From: Gordius sp. MW1
Taxonomy: Eukaryota; Nematomorpha; Gordioida; Gordea; Gordiidae
Assembly (NCBI GenBank): GCA_964036665.1
Contig: OZ038529.1
Span: 2,480,001-2,544,000, forward strand
DNA: 64,000 bases
Direction of reading: 5' to 3'
Part shown: positions 37,001 through 45,025 of the stretch, one piece after another
How positions within the stretch are numbered: position 1 is the stretch's first letter
Layout of the letters: each line of letters opens with the position of its first letter
The notes under the pieces: model-generated
The model's input: the letters and a program-made list of their open reading frames with translations, nothing else
Told to the model about the DNA's origin: nothing
Database searches by the model: none
Position numbers and translations under genes: made by a program

Positions 37001-40000
37001 ACAACTTGCCTATTTATTTCCCTAAAATCCTTCCCTGTATTACAAATTTCTATATAAGTTGCCAAAGGGCGGGCATTGTTAATCATTTAGCATAAGTCAC
37101 ACGTGCCGAATTTTTTAACTAAATATAACCTAATTTGCTAGAAAAGTCATCATTATAAAATTATTATGACTAAATAACTGCAAATTATGTTTGTATCAAT
37201 AATATAAATAATAACAAGAAGTCAATGTTAAAAATGTTGTTATAGGCAAGAAACGGGTGGAGCTGCCGGACCTGGTAACGAAGTTATGGCTCAAGGTGGC
37301 CCTGTAGAGGAATATGTTTATAACCAAAGTCCTCCTGGTACCTCTGGGTCTTATGATCCTAGGCAAAGGGGAAATCAAGTTTCGGGACCAAATCAAGGAA
37401 GCCCAGGTGGCCAACAAGGAGGTGGTAATATATGTATTTTGCCTAGAGTGGAAGGCAATTGCACGGGTAGTGAAGTGAAGTGGTATTATGATCCGCATCA
37501 TGAAAAGTGTGCCCCTTTCTATTACACGGGCTGCGGTGGCAACGCTAATCGATTCGAAAACTATCGCGAGTGCAGCGAGGCTTGTATGAATAGTAAATAA
37601 CGCGCATCATATTTTGCTGCACCACGCTTTGGCTGTGCCTTTGTGTGTTTTTTATCTTACCATTTTGTGCATGCCACCCTTATACTTTATCCGTCATTTT
37701 TGTTTATATCCATTTCATAAGGGCGATATTCAATTTTTAATTTTATAATATACAAACAGGTCCTTGCAGAGAACAACCATGCTCCAATCAATGTCCTTAC
37801 GGCTTTGCCCGTGGTGCTAACGGATGCCAAACTTGCAACTGTTATGATCCTTGTCAAGAACATCCATGCCCACCTGATGCCCAATGTATGCTTGAACGAT
37901 CCCGAAGTTCGGGGCCTGAATGCGATCCAAGGTCAGGTTCTAGTAGACCCAATGGCCAGGTGTGCGTACCGCAACCCGTCTGCAAAATTAAAACTAAACC
38001 CGGAACTTGTCCAGCGCCAGAATCTCCACCCGGCGGCCAATGCCCCCCTAAAATTAGCCCTGAAGGAAAATCAATTTCGTACGAGCAGTGCTACAACGAC
38101 GCTTATTGTCCCGGATCTAATAAATGCTGTCGAGATAGTTGCGGCGGAGCTAAATGTCAAGAGCCTGTAGAGCCTAATCTGCGATCTCAATATGGGAGAG
38201 GCTATTACGCATCCGGTGGCCCCGGAGCGCCGGGCACATCAGGAGGAATTGGTGGTCCTGGTCGTCTGGGAGGACCTGGTGGACAACAACAAGCTCCAGG
38301 GCAAATGTACGCCGGAACTTCAGGAGGTCCCGGTGGACCAGGAGGTCCTGGGGGGCCAGGAGGTCCTGGTGGACCCGGTGGACCTCAAATCGGACAAAGA
38401 CCAGGCGCTGCAGCAAGTGCAGGTAGCCCGGGAGGCCCAGGTGGACCACAGCCAGCTCCAGGGCAAATATACGCTGGACCTCCCGGAGCTCCAGGAGGTC
38501 CCGGTGGACCAGGAGGTCCTGGGGGGCCAGGAGGTCCTGGTGGACCGGGTGGAGCTCAAACAGGACAAAGACCAAGCGCTGCAGCAGGTGCTCCAGGTAG
38601 CCCTGGAGGCCCAGGTGGGCCTGGAGGACCAGGGGGTCCTGGTGGACCGCCGGTAGGTGGTACAATTCCAGTCGCCGCTGATCCACGTTATCGCCAATAC
38701 CAAAACGAACAAGATAGAGTACGTCAGGAGCAAGAACGTCAGAGACAAGAGGTGGAACGGCAGAGACAGCAACAACAACAGCAGCTGGGACAACGCTTAC
38801 CCCCATACAGCCCTGATTCGTTTGGTGGTTACCCGGCACAACAGCAGCAACCCGCTCGACCAGGCCAACAGACTCCTCAAGAACAACGAGGTTATTCTCA
38901 ACAAAGCCCAGGCGGGGCGGGATCTCCCTATCCTCCTATATCTATTGCTCAGCCCCCACCACAAGCACAATTCGATCCACGCCAACCGAGACCTTCGGCA
39001 CCGGGCCCAGCACAAGAGGCCTATGATCGACAAAAACAAATGTACGAACAGGCGGAAAGGCAAAGGCAACAACAAGCCGGACCCGGTCAGCAACAACCCG
39101 GGGCACCAGGTTCCGAAAGAGATGGAAGACCTGGATCTCCTCAGGCTGTTGCAGCCGCCGCTGCGGCAGCCGCTGCGGCAGCCGGGGCTGCAGGCAGACA
39201 ACCCCAACAACCAGCTGCTTCTGGTAATAATTATTCGCCAATCTATTTACCATTTTAATGTCTCTAAAATGCTAAATTTGCGACAATTTATGGATCTTAT
39301 TCACCCAACCCATCACTTTAAACCCCAATTTAAGCCTTAGTCTTTTAGTTTTAAAATCAGCATAAGACCTTATTTATTCAATCTTTGAAACTCCAATTCT
39401 TGTATATCAAATTTTACAGGTATAAAGTCACATTTTTTACTGAAAGCGTCTTTTGGAAAACCTAATTTTTTTTATTGATTTTACTTTCTCAACTATTTTG
39501 GAGTAATGTTTTGAACACAAATATTACTTTGATATATAATTCAATTTATAGGTGAAATGATGGCACCGCAAATATCACCAGCGCCTACGGAGTATATTGT
39601 AAGGCCCGGCGACGCATTGGAGTTACCATGCGACGCTCAAGGCAATCCTAAACCCAGAATTATATGGTATAAGGATAGAAAATTTGTTCAGCCCGATAAT
39701 GTGCGAACAACACTGGTAAGTGTGAATTAACATAAAGCACCAATTTTTATTTCGATGTCCTTATAAGTAGTGTCTTTTTTCATTATGATAGTGTAATTAA
39801 TAACGAGGGTTTAACTCAAATAAGTTGTGAGGGGCGCCGGGGGCGTAGCTGGTATAAGCTTTGTCTTTGAGCAAGAGGTTGTGGGTTCAGATCCCGCTTA
39901 TGGCACTTTCCTTCAAAAAATGTAAAAAATATCACATTGTCAACAGGCCTGGATAGCCGAGCATCACCCCTTATCCAAATATCTAAATTAGCTGACCACC

Positions 40001-43000
40001 TTTGTTTGACAAACAACTATTGGAATGCTTTTTTTTACTCAAATAAGTTGTGGTAGTTGCAAAAAAATAAAGTTTTAAAGCACATATCTCTTTATGTCAT
40101 TCAAAGTAAGAAACAGTCATTAAAGTATTTATTTATATGTAGCTAGCTAACGGTAGCCTAAAGTTTACCCAAGCGACTAACGAAGATGCCGGAGCCTATA
40201 TATGTCGTGCTGATAATGGAGTAGGTCGATCGGCTTTATCCGAGATTAGTGTCAAAGTTGACGGTATATTATATTAATCATTAATTATATGAATGCAAAT
40301 TTTAAAACAACTGACAGCTGTTTGGTTCTCAAAGCGAATTGCACTAATAATAATTACACTAATCAACAAAAAAAATAACCGGAAAACGGTCAACATATTC
40401 CGATAGAGTTTTTTGTGGTGAACACAAATATGTTTTTTGTTTTTCCTATACGTCAATTTTTAGGTATTTTGATTCAAAGTTGCGAAAATGACTGTTTTTG
40501 ACCCTTTTTGATGCTCGATAGAGCGATATTGAATGGCTAAAATTTTTTTTAAACCTCTAAGTGGTAGAACCAACTTAGGGTAAAACATTGAAAAATGATT
40601 TCCCCCCCCCTTTGTTTTTACTTCCAATATATCGAATTTCAATTAGTCCCTATGCGAAGCGGCATCCTTTGAGCCTCCCTCCCTCCCTCCCTCCCTCCCT
40701 CCCTCCCTCCCTCTCTATCTAATTGGGTTTATAACACTATACTCTTGGTGCATGTGAGTGATTGATGGATGATGTGGGGGTGTGGGGGTGTGGGTGTGTA
40801 AGAGTAGTGGCGTAATACGAGCTATTCCTCTAGTAGAGAGGGAGGATGACAGGTGTGGTACGGTAGAAGCCAGCCGTGTTTTATAAGAGCTGTAAGAGCT
40901 GTCCATCAATCATTTCTGACATTTTTTTTATTAAAGGTCCATTTTCGCTATTTTTACGTGTTATGTTTATTGTTTTTAATAATATTATATATATTTTTGT
41001 AAATTTTGATAAAGCTGAAACTAATTTTAGGTTTCTCCCGCCTAGCCCATAAAAATAAATTTTTGTAAAAACAGACTAATCATTATAAGTTTTATTCAAA
41101 ATTATGCTGAAAGACAATCATTAATGTCATCTAAATGGTTGGCACAATGCATAATGTAAATACCAAATTTTGAAGTATTATTTAAACGTGGGGAGTATAA
41201 GGCTTAACATTTTAGTACAGCATTAATACGCTTTTCAAATATTTAATTATAGTTTGGAAATCGTATTTGGACATTTAATATGATAAAAAAATTTTATCGA
41301 CAAAAAAATTAATAAAGTTTTTTGGGGAATTTAAAGTTTAATTTATAAAGAAATTATTATGAAGAGAACAATACAAATTTTAGTATGCAAAAAACTAATA
41401 ATGCGCTTTTTGGGTAGTTAAAGTTTAGTGTAAGGGAGGAATGATTTATTACCTACTTAAGAACAATGTGTTAGTAGTAAAACGATGAACACTGGGTGTT
41501 AACACGAGCTAAAATTCTCTCAAAAAATCTCATTAATCACGCCTCTACCCAATCCCATTGGAGGGAGAGAGTGTAAAAAAACCATTAATCATCCCTTTAC
41601 CCAATTAAAAGGGGTGTTTGGAAAAAACACGCTGCCTGTTGACACCCTACACAGGCGTAGTAGTAGGAATAGTCCGTATTAATCGACTACTCTTTTACCC
41701 ACCACACTCATCTCACTTACATGCTCTAACTAAGGGTATAGTGTTATATAAGCATATAAGCCAATCAGATAGAGAGGGAGGGAGGCTCAAAGGAAGCCGC
41801 GATTTCGCATAGGGACTAATTGCATTTTTGATATAAATTAAAAAGTAAAAACAATAGGGGAAAAAATATTTTTCAATGTTTTACCCTAAGTTGGTTCTAC
41901 CACTTAGAGGTTTAAATTTTTTTTAGCCATTCAATATCGCTCTATTGAGCATAGGAAAGGGTCAAAAACGGTCATTTTCGCAACTTTGAATCGAAATCTC
42001 TAAAAAACTTGACGTATAGGAAAAAAACGAAAAACAGAATTGTGTTCACCACAAAAAACTCTATCGGAATATGTTGACCGTTTCCCGGTTATTTACACAA
42101 GACCATTATTTGTTGACTAGTGTTATTTTAGCAATCGTATGGTGTTAATTTTTAAGAATAATAATATACTAATTGTGCTAATCTTTGCTATATTGTTTGT
42201 AATACCTTAGCTGCATACTCACCTCCTCCGTCAGCTGCCGGTGCTACTCCACGTAATGCAATATTTTAAAAACTTGTGCAGTATCCTTTTTGCTCTTTTA
42301 CACATTTCATTGAAACTTATAAATTGTTGTTTATATGTATATGTTGAAAAATAAAGGCCCACCTCCTCAACAAGTAACACAACCAAAAACCGCATCGTCT
42401 GTTGGACAAGGAGCCTTGGGATCTAGATTGGTTCTGGATTGTCCGATGCAAGACATAGCAGACCCTTATGTAAAACATTTTTTTATTCTTAACCAGCTCT
42501 ACATTGAAATTTAAATGAGTTCACTACTATGTTAAATATTTTAAAATTTTAGGCCATGTGGCTTAAAGATGGACGAAACGTTGATTTGGATGATAAACGT
42601 TTCAATCAGCTTGAAAATATGTCGCTGGTGATTGATCCTGTTATTGCGCAAGATGAAGGCGTTTACAAGTGCTTAGTCAACAATCCGTTCGGGGAATCTG
42701 GAAGCGGAGAAGTTGTTGTACAACTTCACGGTAACTAATTTGTTAACTGTACTCTTTATTCATTCCTTCGTTTAATTTTTTATATAGAATCTATCGGAGC
42801 CGATATCAAGGATCACAAAAGAGACTACAATAAAGGCGAAAACATTAAATTGAATTGCGCTGGAACTGGGAATTTCGAAAAAATAACCTGGTTTAAAGAT
42901 GGTACACCCATCCCTGACAATGATCAAAGATTAAAGGTTATATTAGTGGATAATTTAGAACTTAATTTACACTAACAATTCTCAAGAGAATAAATTTTAA

Positions 43001-44070
43001 TATGATCACCCTATTTAAGATCTTCCCTAATGGTACATTATTCATACCTGGAGCTAATAAATGGGATGGGGCGGAATACGAATGCAAGGCTGTTAATCAA
43101 TTTAGTACGGTCTCCGACAAGACGAGGATCAATATCTTGGAACGTAAGTAGTCTATACTAGTGTTGTAAAAGACCTGGGTTTTGTTTGGGCGACCTTTGG
43201 TTCAACTAAAATTAACGGTTGACCCTGGTCTGTTTTTCAAACTTTTACTAAGCCTAGGGGTCGACTAAGAAAAACAGACCAAAAACCGTTGGTCTGTTTA
43301 TGTATAGTTGACTAAAACTATGGGTCGACCAAACAAAACCCAGCCCTTTTTACAATACTAGTCCATACCGTTAAAACCTTCCACGAGCTTTTACCATATA
43401 AACCCCACTTGTTATAAAAATTAAGTGTAAAATTACATTTTTACATGATAAATACAATATGTAATTAATTGATAAATATAATTATTTGCAACCAATATTT
43501 TTGGCACATTTCTTCACTATATTTGAACTAAGAATGTAAATGCTCAATAAATTATTCTTACGATCGGTAAGCGTCATAGCTCAAGCTATTTAACGCATTT
43601 TAAACAATATTTCAAAATAAATTTCGATCATAGATGCCCCAGAAGATGAGATTATAGACGAAGAAGGTGCAGGGGGAGAGCCTGTCGAAACGGGGCTTGG
43701 CACTGAAGGGGGTAGTGATTTTGGCGAGGAGAAAATAGGCGGACCCACGAGATCGGAGGGTGGGAAAATCGATGGCCAACCCGGAGTGTCAGAACCCGTG
43801 GAACCAGGGGCCTTGCCCCCCAGTGATGTTGCCCGAGAGGGTGAGGGTGGAGCAGTTACGGGAGTCGATGTCGATAAATGTCAGGATAACAAGGAAATTG
43901 CGAATTGTCAACTCATCATACAAGCTAAACTCTGTAACAATCCCTACTACAGCCAATTCTGTTGCAAATCATGTAGAGATCAAGGATTAATTCCTGCAAT
44001 CTCCGAAAATGCAGCGAAATACGGAACGTTAGGCGGTGAATTTTATCGAAGAATAGCGCGCATTAGATAA
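18860..44070 (+). CDS. Ppn: papilin-like secreted multi-Kunitz/Ig/PLAC protein (28 exons)
   Basis: Extracellular matrix protein of the papilin family; Drosophila papilin is a basement-membrane proteoglycan-like protein. Coding exons: 18860-19057, 21084-21543, 22084-22269, 22912-23163, 24883-25080, 26245-26424, 27437-27706, 28330-28453, 28591-28724, 29169-29384, 29894-30277, 30645-31064, 31494-31589, 31829-32014, 32373-32483, 34643-34945, 35512-35682, 36322-36769, 37246-37592, 37760-39223, 39552-39715, 40143-40263, 42211-42252, 42357-42469, 42553-42730, 42788-42936, 43020-43143, 43634-44070. They total 7,476 nt (2,491 residues), with every phase matching. Thirteen Kunitz domains, four Ig domains, antistasin-like and WAP modules and a C-terminal PLAC domain identify the family. 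No thrombospondin type 1 repeats or ADAMTS-type spacer are seen at the N-terminus, unlike known papilins. Start chosen at 18860 (A at -3, G at +4); ATGs at 18800 and 18914 are also in frame. The PLAC end and stop are clear. Confidence 0.88.
19406..19560. mobile_element. G-rich palindromic MITE, papilin intron 1
   Basis: CATGGAGGTAGTCAGCATTGG to CAGCCGCCCCTCCC and TACGCTCAT. Confidence 0.65.
20579..20720. mobile_element. G-rich palindromic MITE, papilin intron 1
   Basis: CATGGGCGTAGCCAGGTTTTGG to CCTGGCTACGCCCATG, well preserved. Confidence 0.75.
21084..21543 (+). other. papilin exon 2: Cys cassette and mucin-like tract
   Basis: The first 35 residues hold CAEC, FGCCPG and a GPDNKGCP motif, the short cysteine cassette found in papilins just before the Kunitz array. 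About 110 residues rich in Ser, Thr and Asn follow, with many N-x-S/T sites, so a heavily glycosylated stalk is likely. The exon ends in phase 1 at DR before a GTATAAT donor. Confidence 0.75.
21843..21947. mobile_element. hAT-type MITE (AGTGTTG family)
   Basis: TAGTGTTGTAAAAACGGCTC to CAGCCGTTTTCGCAATACAC, about 135 bp upstream of the Kunitz 1 exon. Confidence 0.7.
22300..22470. mobile_element. G-rich palindromic MITE, papilin intron 3
   Basis: CATGGGCGTAGCCAGCATTGG to CTTGGCTACGCCCTTG, starting 30 bp after the exon 3 donor. Confidence 0.75.
22504..22694. mobile_element. hAT-type MITE (AGTGTTG family), right end missing
   Basis: GTGTTGTAAAAAGGGCTGGG left end, then the GTCGACC core; interrupted by the insertion at 22695. 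Confidence 0.6.
22695..22860. mobile_element. small palindromic element nested in a hAT MITE
   Basis: Termini AGGGTTTACTTTCAG and CTGAAAGAAACCCT, flanked by a 10-bp duplication GCCTAGAAAC (22685-22694 and 22861-22870). A 9-10 bp duplication fits a Mutator-like element; the superfamily is inference. Confidence 0.65.
24585..24789. mobile_element. hAT-type MITE (AGTGTTG family)
   Basis: TAGTGTTGTAAAAACGTCTG to TAGCCGTTTTTACAACGCTA, papilin intron 4. Confidence 0.7.
24883..25080 (+). other. papilin Kunitz domain 3, divergent (exon 5)
   Basis: Six cysteines are kept (CLAP, GEGCLG, WLCTPF, YSGCGEV, EQCESVC), but 13 residues separate C1 from C2 instead of the usual 8. The conserved GN-x-N-x-F after C4 is replaced by GEVTDNVF. 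P1 is Leu. The phase 1 donor is GTATAC at 25081. Without splicing the frame runs 11 more codons to a TAG formed where a MITE is inserted. Confidence 0.75.
25113..25300. mobile_element. hAT-type MITE beside the exon 5 donor
   Basis: TAGTGTTGTAAAAAGGGCTG to GCCGTTCTTATAGCACTA, flanked by CCATCCCC (25105-25112) and CTATCCCC (25301-25308), a 7/8 match. It begins 32 bp after the exon 5 donor, and its first three bases form the TAG that closes the read-through frame. Confidence 0.8.
26245..27706 (+). other. papilin Kunitz domains 4 and 5, four-cysteine type (exons 6 and 7)
   Basis: Exon 26245-26424 ([33 protein letters not shown]) and exon 27437-27706 ([34 protein letters not shown]) keep the Kunitz fold signature but lack both C2 and C4. 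These two cysteines bond to each other in the family. C1-C6 and C3-C5 remain. The reactive-site loop loses its anchoring disulfide, so classic inhibition is unlikely. The tail of exon 7 is Asp/Pro/Tyr/Gln-rich. Confidence 0.82.
27207..27409. mobile_element. hAT-type MITE just upstream of papilin exon 7
   Basis: TAGTGTTATAAAAACGCCTA to CACCCGTTTTTACAACACTA. It ends 27 bp before the exon 7 acceptor, so it overlaps the likely branch-point region. Confidence 0.75.
27758..27926. mobile_element. G-rich palindromic MITE (reverse)
   Basis: CATGGACGTAACCAGG to TCCTGGCTACGCCCAT, papilin intron 7, 52 bp after the exon 7 donor. Confidence 0.7.
28330..28724 (+). other. papilin Kunitz domain 6, split over exons 8 and 9
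   Basis: Exon 28330-28453 carries DPGTCGNY through [12 protein letters not shown] and ends in phase 2. Exon 28591-28724 supplies [11 protein letters not shown] and a Pro/Gln-rich linker. P1 is Gly. The internal phase 2 intron breaks the otherwise regular phase 1 pattern. Confidence 0.85.
28893..28973 (-). mobile_element. 3'-terminal fragment of the reverse-transcriptase element
   Basis: Read on the minus strand, about 80 bp match 56145-56218 almost base for base, including CCATCCGTTTAG (end of the reading frame) and AGCGCGTTTTT. A short piece holding only the 3' end fits 5'-truncated target-primed insertion. Confidence 0.7.
29169..29384 (+). other. papilin Kunitz domain 7 (exon 10)
   Basis: An Arg/Gly-rich lead precedes a canonical domain ([39 protein letters not shown]), with Thr at P1. 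The exon is phase 1-1 and ends before GTCATT. Confidence 0.88.
29894..30277 (+). other. papilin Ig-like domain 1 (exon 11)
   Basis: A single exon encodes a Gln/Ala linker and an Ig domain: [37 protein letters not shown]. It lies between Kunitz domains 7 and 8, away from the C-terminal Ig cluster. The donor GGTGAGT is strong and phase 1. Confidence 0.85.
30645..31064 (+). other. papilin Kunitz domain 8, P1 Arg (exon 12)
   Basis: A Pro/Gln-rich linker leads to a canonical domain ([34 protein letters not shown]). Arg follows C2, so this is one of only two domains here with a basic P1 suited to a trypsin-like protease. The acceptor is inferred at 30644 from the phase with exon 11. Confidence 0.85.
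31119..31201. mobile_element. hAT-type MITE (AGTGTTG family), short copy
   Basis: TAGTGTTGTAAAAACGGCTG to CAGCCCTTTTTACAACAC, papilin intron 12. Confidence 0.7.
31208..31323. mobile_element. G-rich MITE remnant
   Basis: Inner family sequence (GGGGGCAATCGCCCCTCCCTG) without clear termini; directly follows the hAT MITE. Confidence 0.45.
31494..32014 (+). other. papilin Kunitz domain 9, P1 Lys, split over exons 13 and 14
   Basis: Exon 31494-31589 holds [15 protein letters not shown] and ends at QFIYG. Exon 31829-32014 continues with GCEGNANNF and EQCEQKC, then a Pro/Tyr/Gln-rich tail. Lys at P1 suggests an active inhibitor. The split falls just before C4, in phase 1. Confidence 0.85.
32173..32313. 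mobile_element. G-rich palindromic MITE with exact 8-bp target duplication
   Basis: CATGGGCGTAGCCAGCATTAGG to GACTACGCCCATG, flanked by ATAGTTTT on both sides (32165-32172 and 32314-32321). It defines the true ends of this family. Confidence 0.82.
32373..32483 (+). other. papilin linker exon 15
   Basis: A 37-codon exon without a recognisable domain ([13 protein letters not shown], then [12 protein letters not shown]). It is supported only by an AG acceptor, a GGTAAAA donor, an open frame and the exact phase 1-1 match with its neighbours. It may be alternatively used. Confidence 0.55.
34643..37592 (+). other. papilin Kunitz domains 10 to 13 (exons 16 to 19)
   Basis: Exon 34643-34945: [21 protein letters not shown]1 Asn, followed by a Gln/Pro/Gly tail. 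Exon 35512-35682: [21 protein letters not shown]1 Ser. Exon 36322-36769: [20 protein letters not shown]1 Gln, with a long Pro/Ser tail, ending in phase 2. Exon 37246-37592: a Gly/Gln lead, then [27 protein letters not shown]1 Thr. All have six cysteines but no basic P1. Confidence 0.88.
35258..35422. mobile_element. G-rich palindromic MITE, papilin intron 16
   Basis: CATGGGCGTAGCCAGG to CCTGGCTACGCC, ending about 90 bp before the Kunitz 11 exon. Confidence 0.72.
37760..39223 (+). other. papilin exon 20: antistasin-like, WAP and (GGP)n/Gln-rich tract
   Basis: The longest exon of the gene (1,464 nt). It opens with an antistasin-like cysteine module ([17 protein letters not shown], then DPCQEHPCP). 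A WAP-type four-disulfide core follows (KPGTC, then [14 protein letters not shown] and DSCGGAKC). The second half is low complexity: long (GGP)n runs, two copies of a 162-bp unit (starting near 38293 and 38455), a charged Gln/Arg/Glu stretch and a run of about twelve Ala. Phase 1-1; the donor is GGTAATA at 39224. Confidence 0.82.
39552..40263 (+). other. papilin Ig-like domain 2, split over exons 21 and 22
   Basis: Exon 39552-39715 ([25 protein letters not shown]) joins exon 40143-40263 ([19 protein letters not shown]) in phase 0, giving a complete I-set-like domain. The intron carries a tRNA-derived SINE. Confidence 0.87.
39830..40036 (+). mobile_element. tRNA-derived SINE with 16-bp target duplication
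   Basis: Flanked by ACTCAAATAAGTTGTG at 39814-39829 and 40037-40052. The head is tRNA-like: GTAGCTGGTATAAG as A box and GGGTTCAGATCCC as B box about 40 bp later. The tail ends in a T run. It lies inside the intron that splits papilin Ig2. The duplication is exact; the tRNA origin is inferred from the two boxes. Confidence 0.8.
40335..42137. mobile_element. foldback element with very long inverted repeats
   Basis: The left arm (about 40335-40880) and right arm (about 41600-42137) are inverted copies of roughly 540 bp. Shared pieces include AACGGTCAACATATTCCGAT, GTGGTAGAACCAACTTAGGG and AGTCCCTATGCGAA. The loop (about 720 bp) is AT-rich with no coding frame recognised. The left arm holds an expanded CCCT microsatellite (40674-40712) that is short in the right arm. 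The whole element sits in the papilin intron between Ig2 and the 42-nt exon. Confidence 0.78.
40674..40712. repeat. CCCT microsatellite
   Basis: About nine tandem CCCT units inside the left arm of the foldback element. Confidence 0.85.
42211..43143 (+). other. papilin micro-exon and Ig-like domains 3 and 4 (exons 23 to 27)
   Basis: Exon 42211-42252 is a 42-nt Pro/Ala linker. Ig3 is 42357-42469 plus 42553-42730 ([29 protein letters not shown]). Ig4 is 42788-42936 plus 43020-43143 ([30 protein letters not shown]). Each Ig is split by a phase 0 intron near the middle and flanked by phase 1 introns. Confidence 0.85.
43159..43360. mobile_element. hAT-type MITE (AGTGTTG family), last papilin intron
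   Basis: TAGTGTTGTAAAAGACCTGG to CAGCCCTTTTTACAATACTA, flanked by GTCTATAC (43151-43158) and GTCCATAC (43361-43368). It begins 16 bp after the exon 27 end. Confidence 0.8.
43634..44070 (+). other. papilin last exon: acidic segment and PLAC domain
   Basis: An acidic Glu/Gly-rich segment precedes a six-cysteine PLAC domain ([26 protein letters not shown]), the C-terminal hallmark of papilin and related matrix proteins. The frame ends at TAA 44068-44070. AATAAA hexamers at 44646 and 44814 are possible poly(A) signals. Confidence 0.88.
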
Positions 44071-45025
44071 CTCCATTTAGAAGCCAAAAACTACAATTTT
44101 TGAGTTTCAAATACACATTTTATCCCTAAATTTAACTTTTGCATACATTTTTCCCTCGCGCACTTAATCTAAACTCAATACAAATTTAAACATTGTACAA
44201 AAATTTCCTTAAAATTGATGTTAAACTCCGGCCTCTCTTAGACACATGCAATATAGAGATTTTTCTATACGATAGATAATACTTATCAATATTTATTGTA
44301 TGTTCCATTATTCTCAACCGTTATTACAAAGTAGTATAAACTTAGATCCAATGAGATTATCCACTAAATTTTCGGGTTTCATAGCAAGTGTCGTACTTTC
44401 ATAACTGTCATTCTGAATTTTTACATGTTTAAAATATCAAAATAAGAATGCACCCCCATAATAATCATCTACCTGATAATTTATATGACCTTATATTCAT
44501 CATAATGCATATTATTCAATACATAATTATATAAATATAGGTTTTAGATGTGTCTTATTTGAATTTGAATAGTACTATACATCTCTCTATGCACCTAAAA
44601 TCCATCACCTTATATTATTTTGTATTGTTAGACGTGCAACTACATAATAAATGTAATTTTAAATTTATCAATGTATTTTTATATTGTACTAAAACTTCAG
44701 TTCTTAAATTTCAAGATTTTTGAAGCTAAATAATTATATAGGTCGATTTCTAAATATGTAAAAAATAGAAGGGAAACTATATTTTAATTTTATTATAAAT
44801 CTATTATATTTTAAATAAATATGGCCTTCCTATTATTGAAATATATAATATTTATTTACAGATTATAGCTAAATATATTTTTACATCATAACTCTTCTAC
44901 AGATGACCTGAAATTTTTTATATGATCTATTAATTTGTACTAATTATTTAGTTAATTAAGGACTAAGCCAAAGCAACGCTTGGCCTGGCACAGCTAGTCT
45001 ATATATATAAAGTAAAGTGTATGTA
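44071..45025. other. papilin 3' flank, AT-rich
   Basis: No gene seen. It should hold the papilin 3' UTR; AATAAA hexamers lie at 44646-44651 and 44814-44819. The end (about 44965-44999) carries a CAACGCTTGGCCTGGCAC-like sequence closing in CTAGT, resembling a Helitron 3' end. Confidence 0.45.

Noticed and set aside
38174-39340. Several long open frames in other frames and on the minus strand
   Set aside because: Shadows of the Gly/Pro/Gln-rich papilin exon, caused by its GC-rich repeats.
39830-39910. Possible tRNA gene
   Set aside because: Has A- and B-box-like motifs but no full cloverleaf, and it is the head of an element with a 16-bp target duplication.
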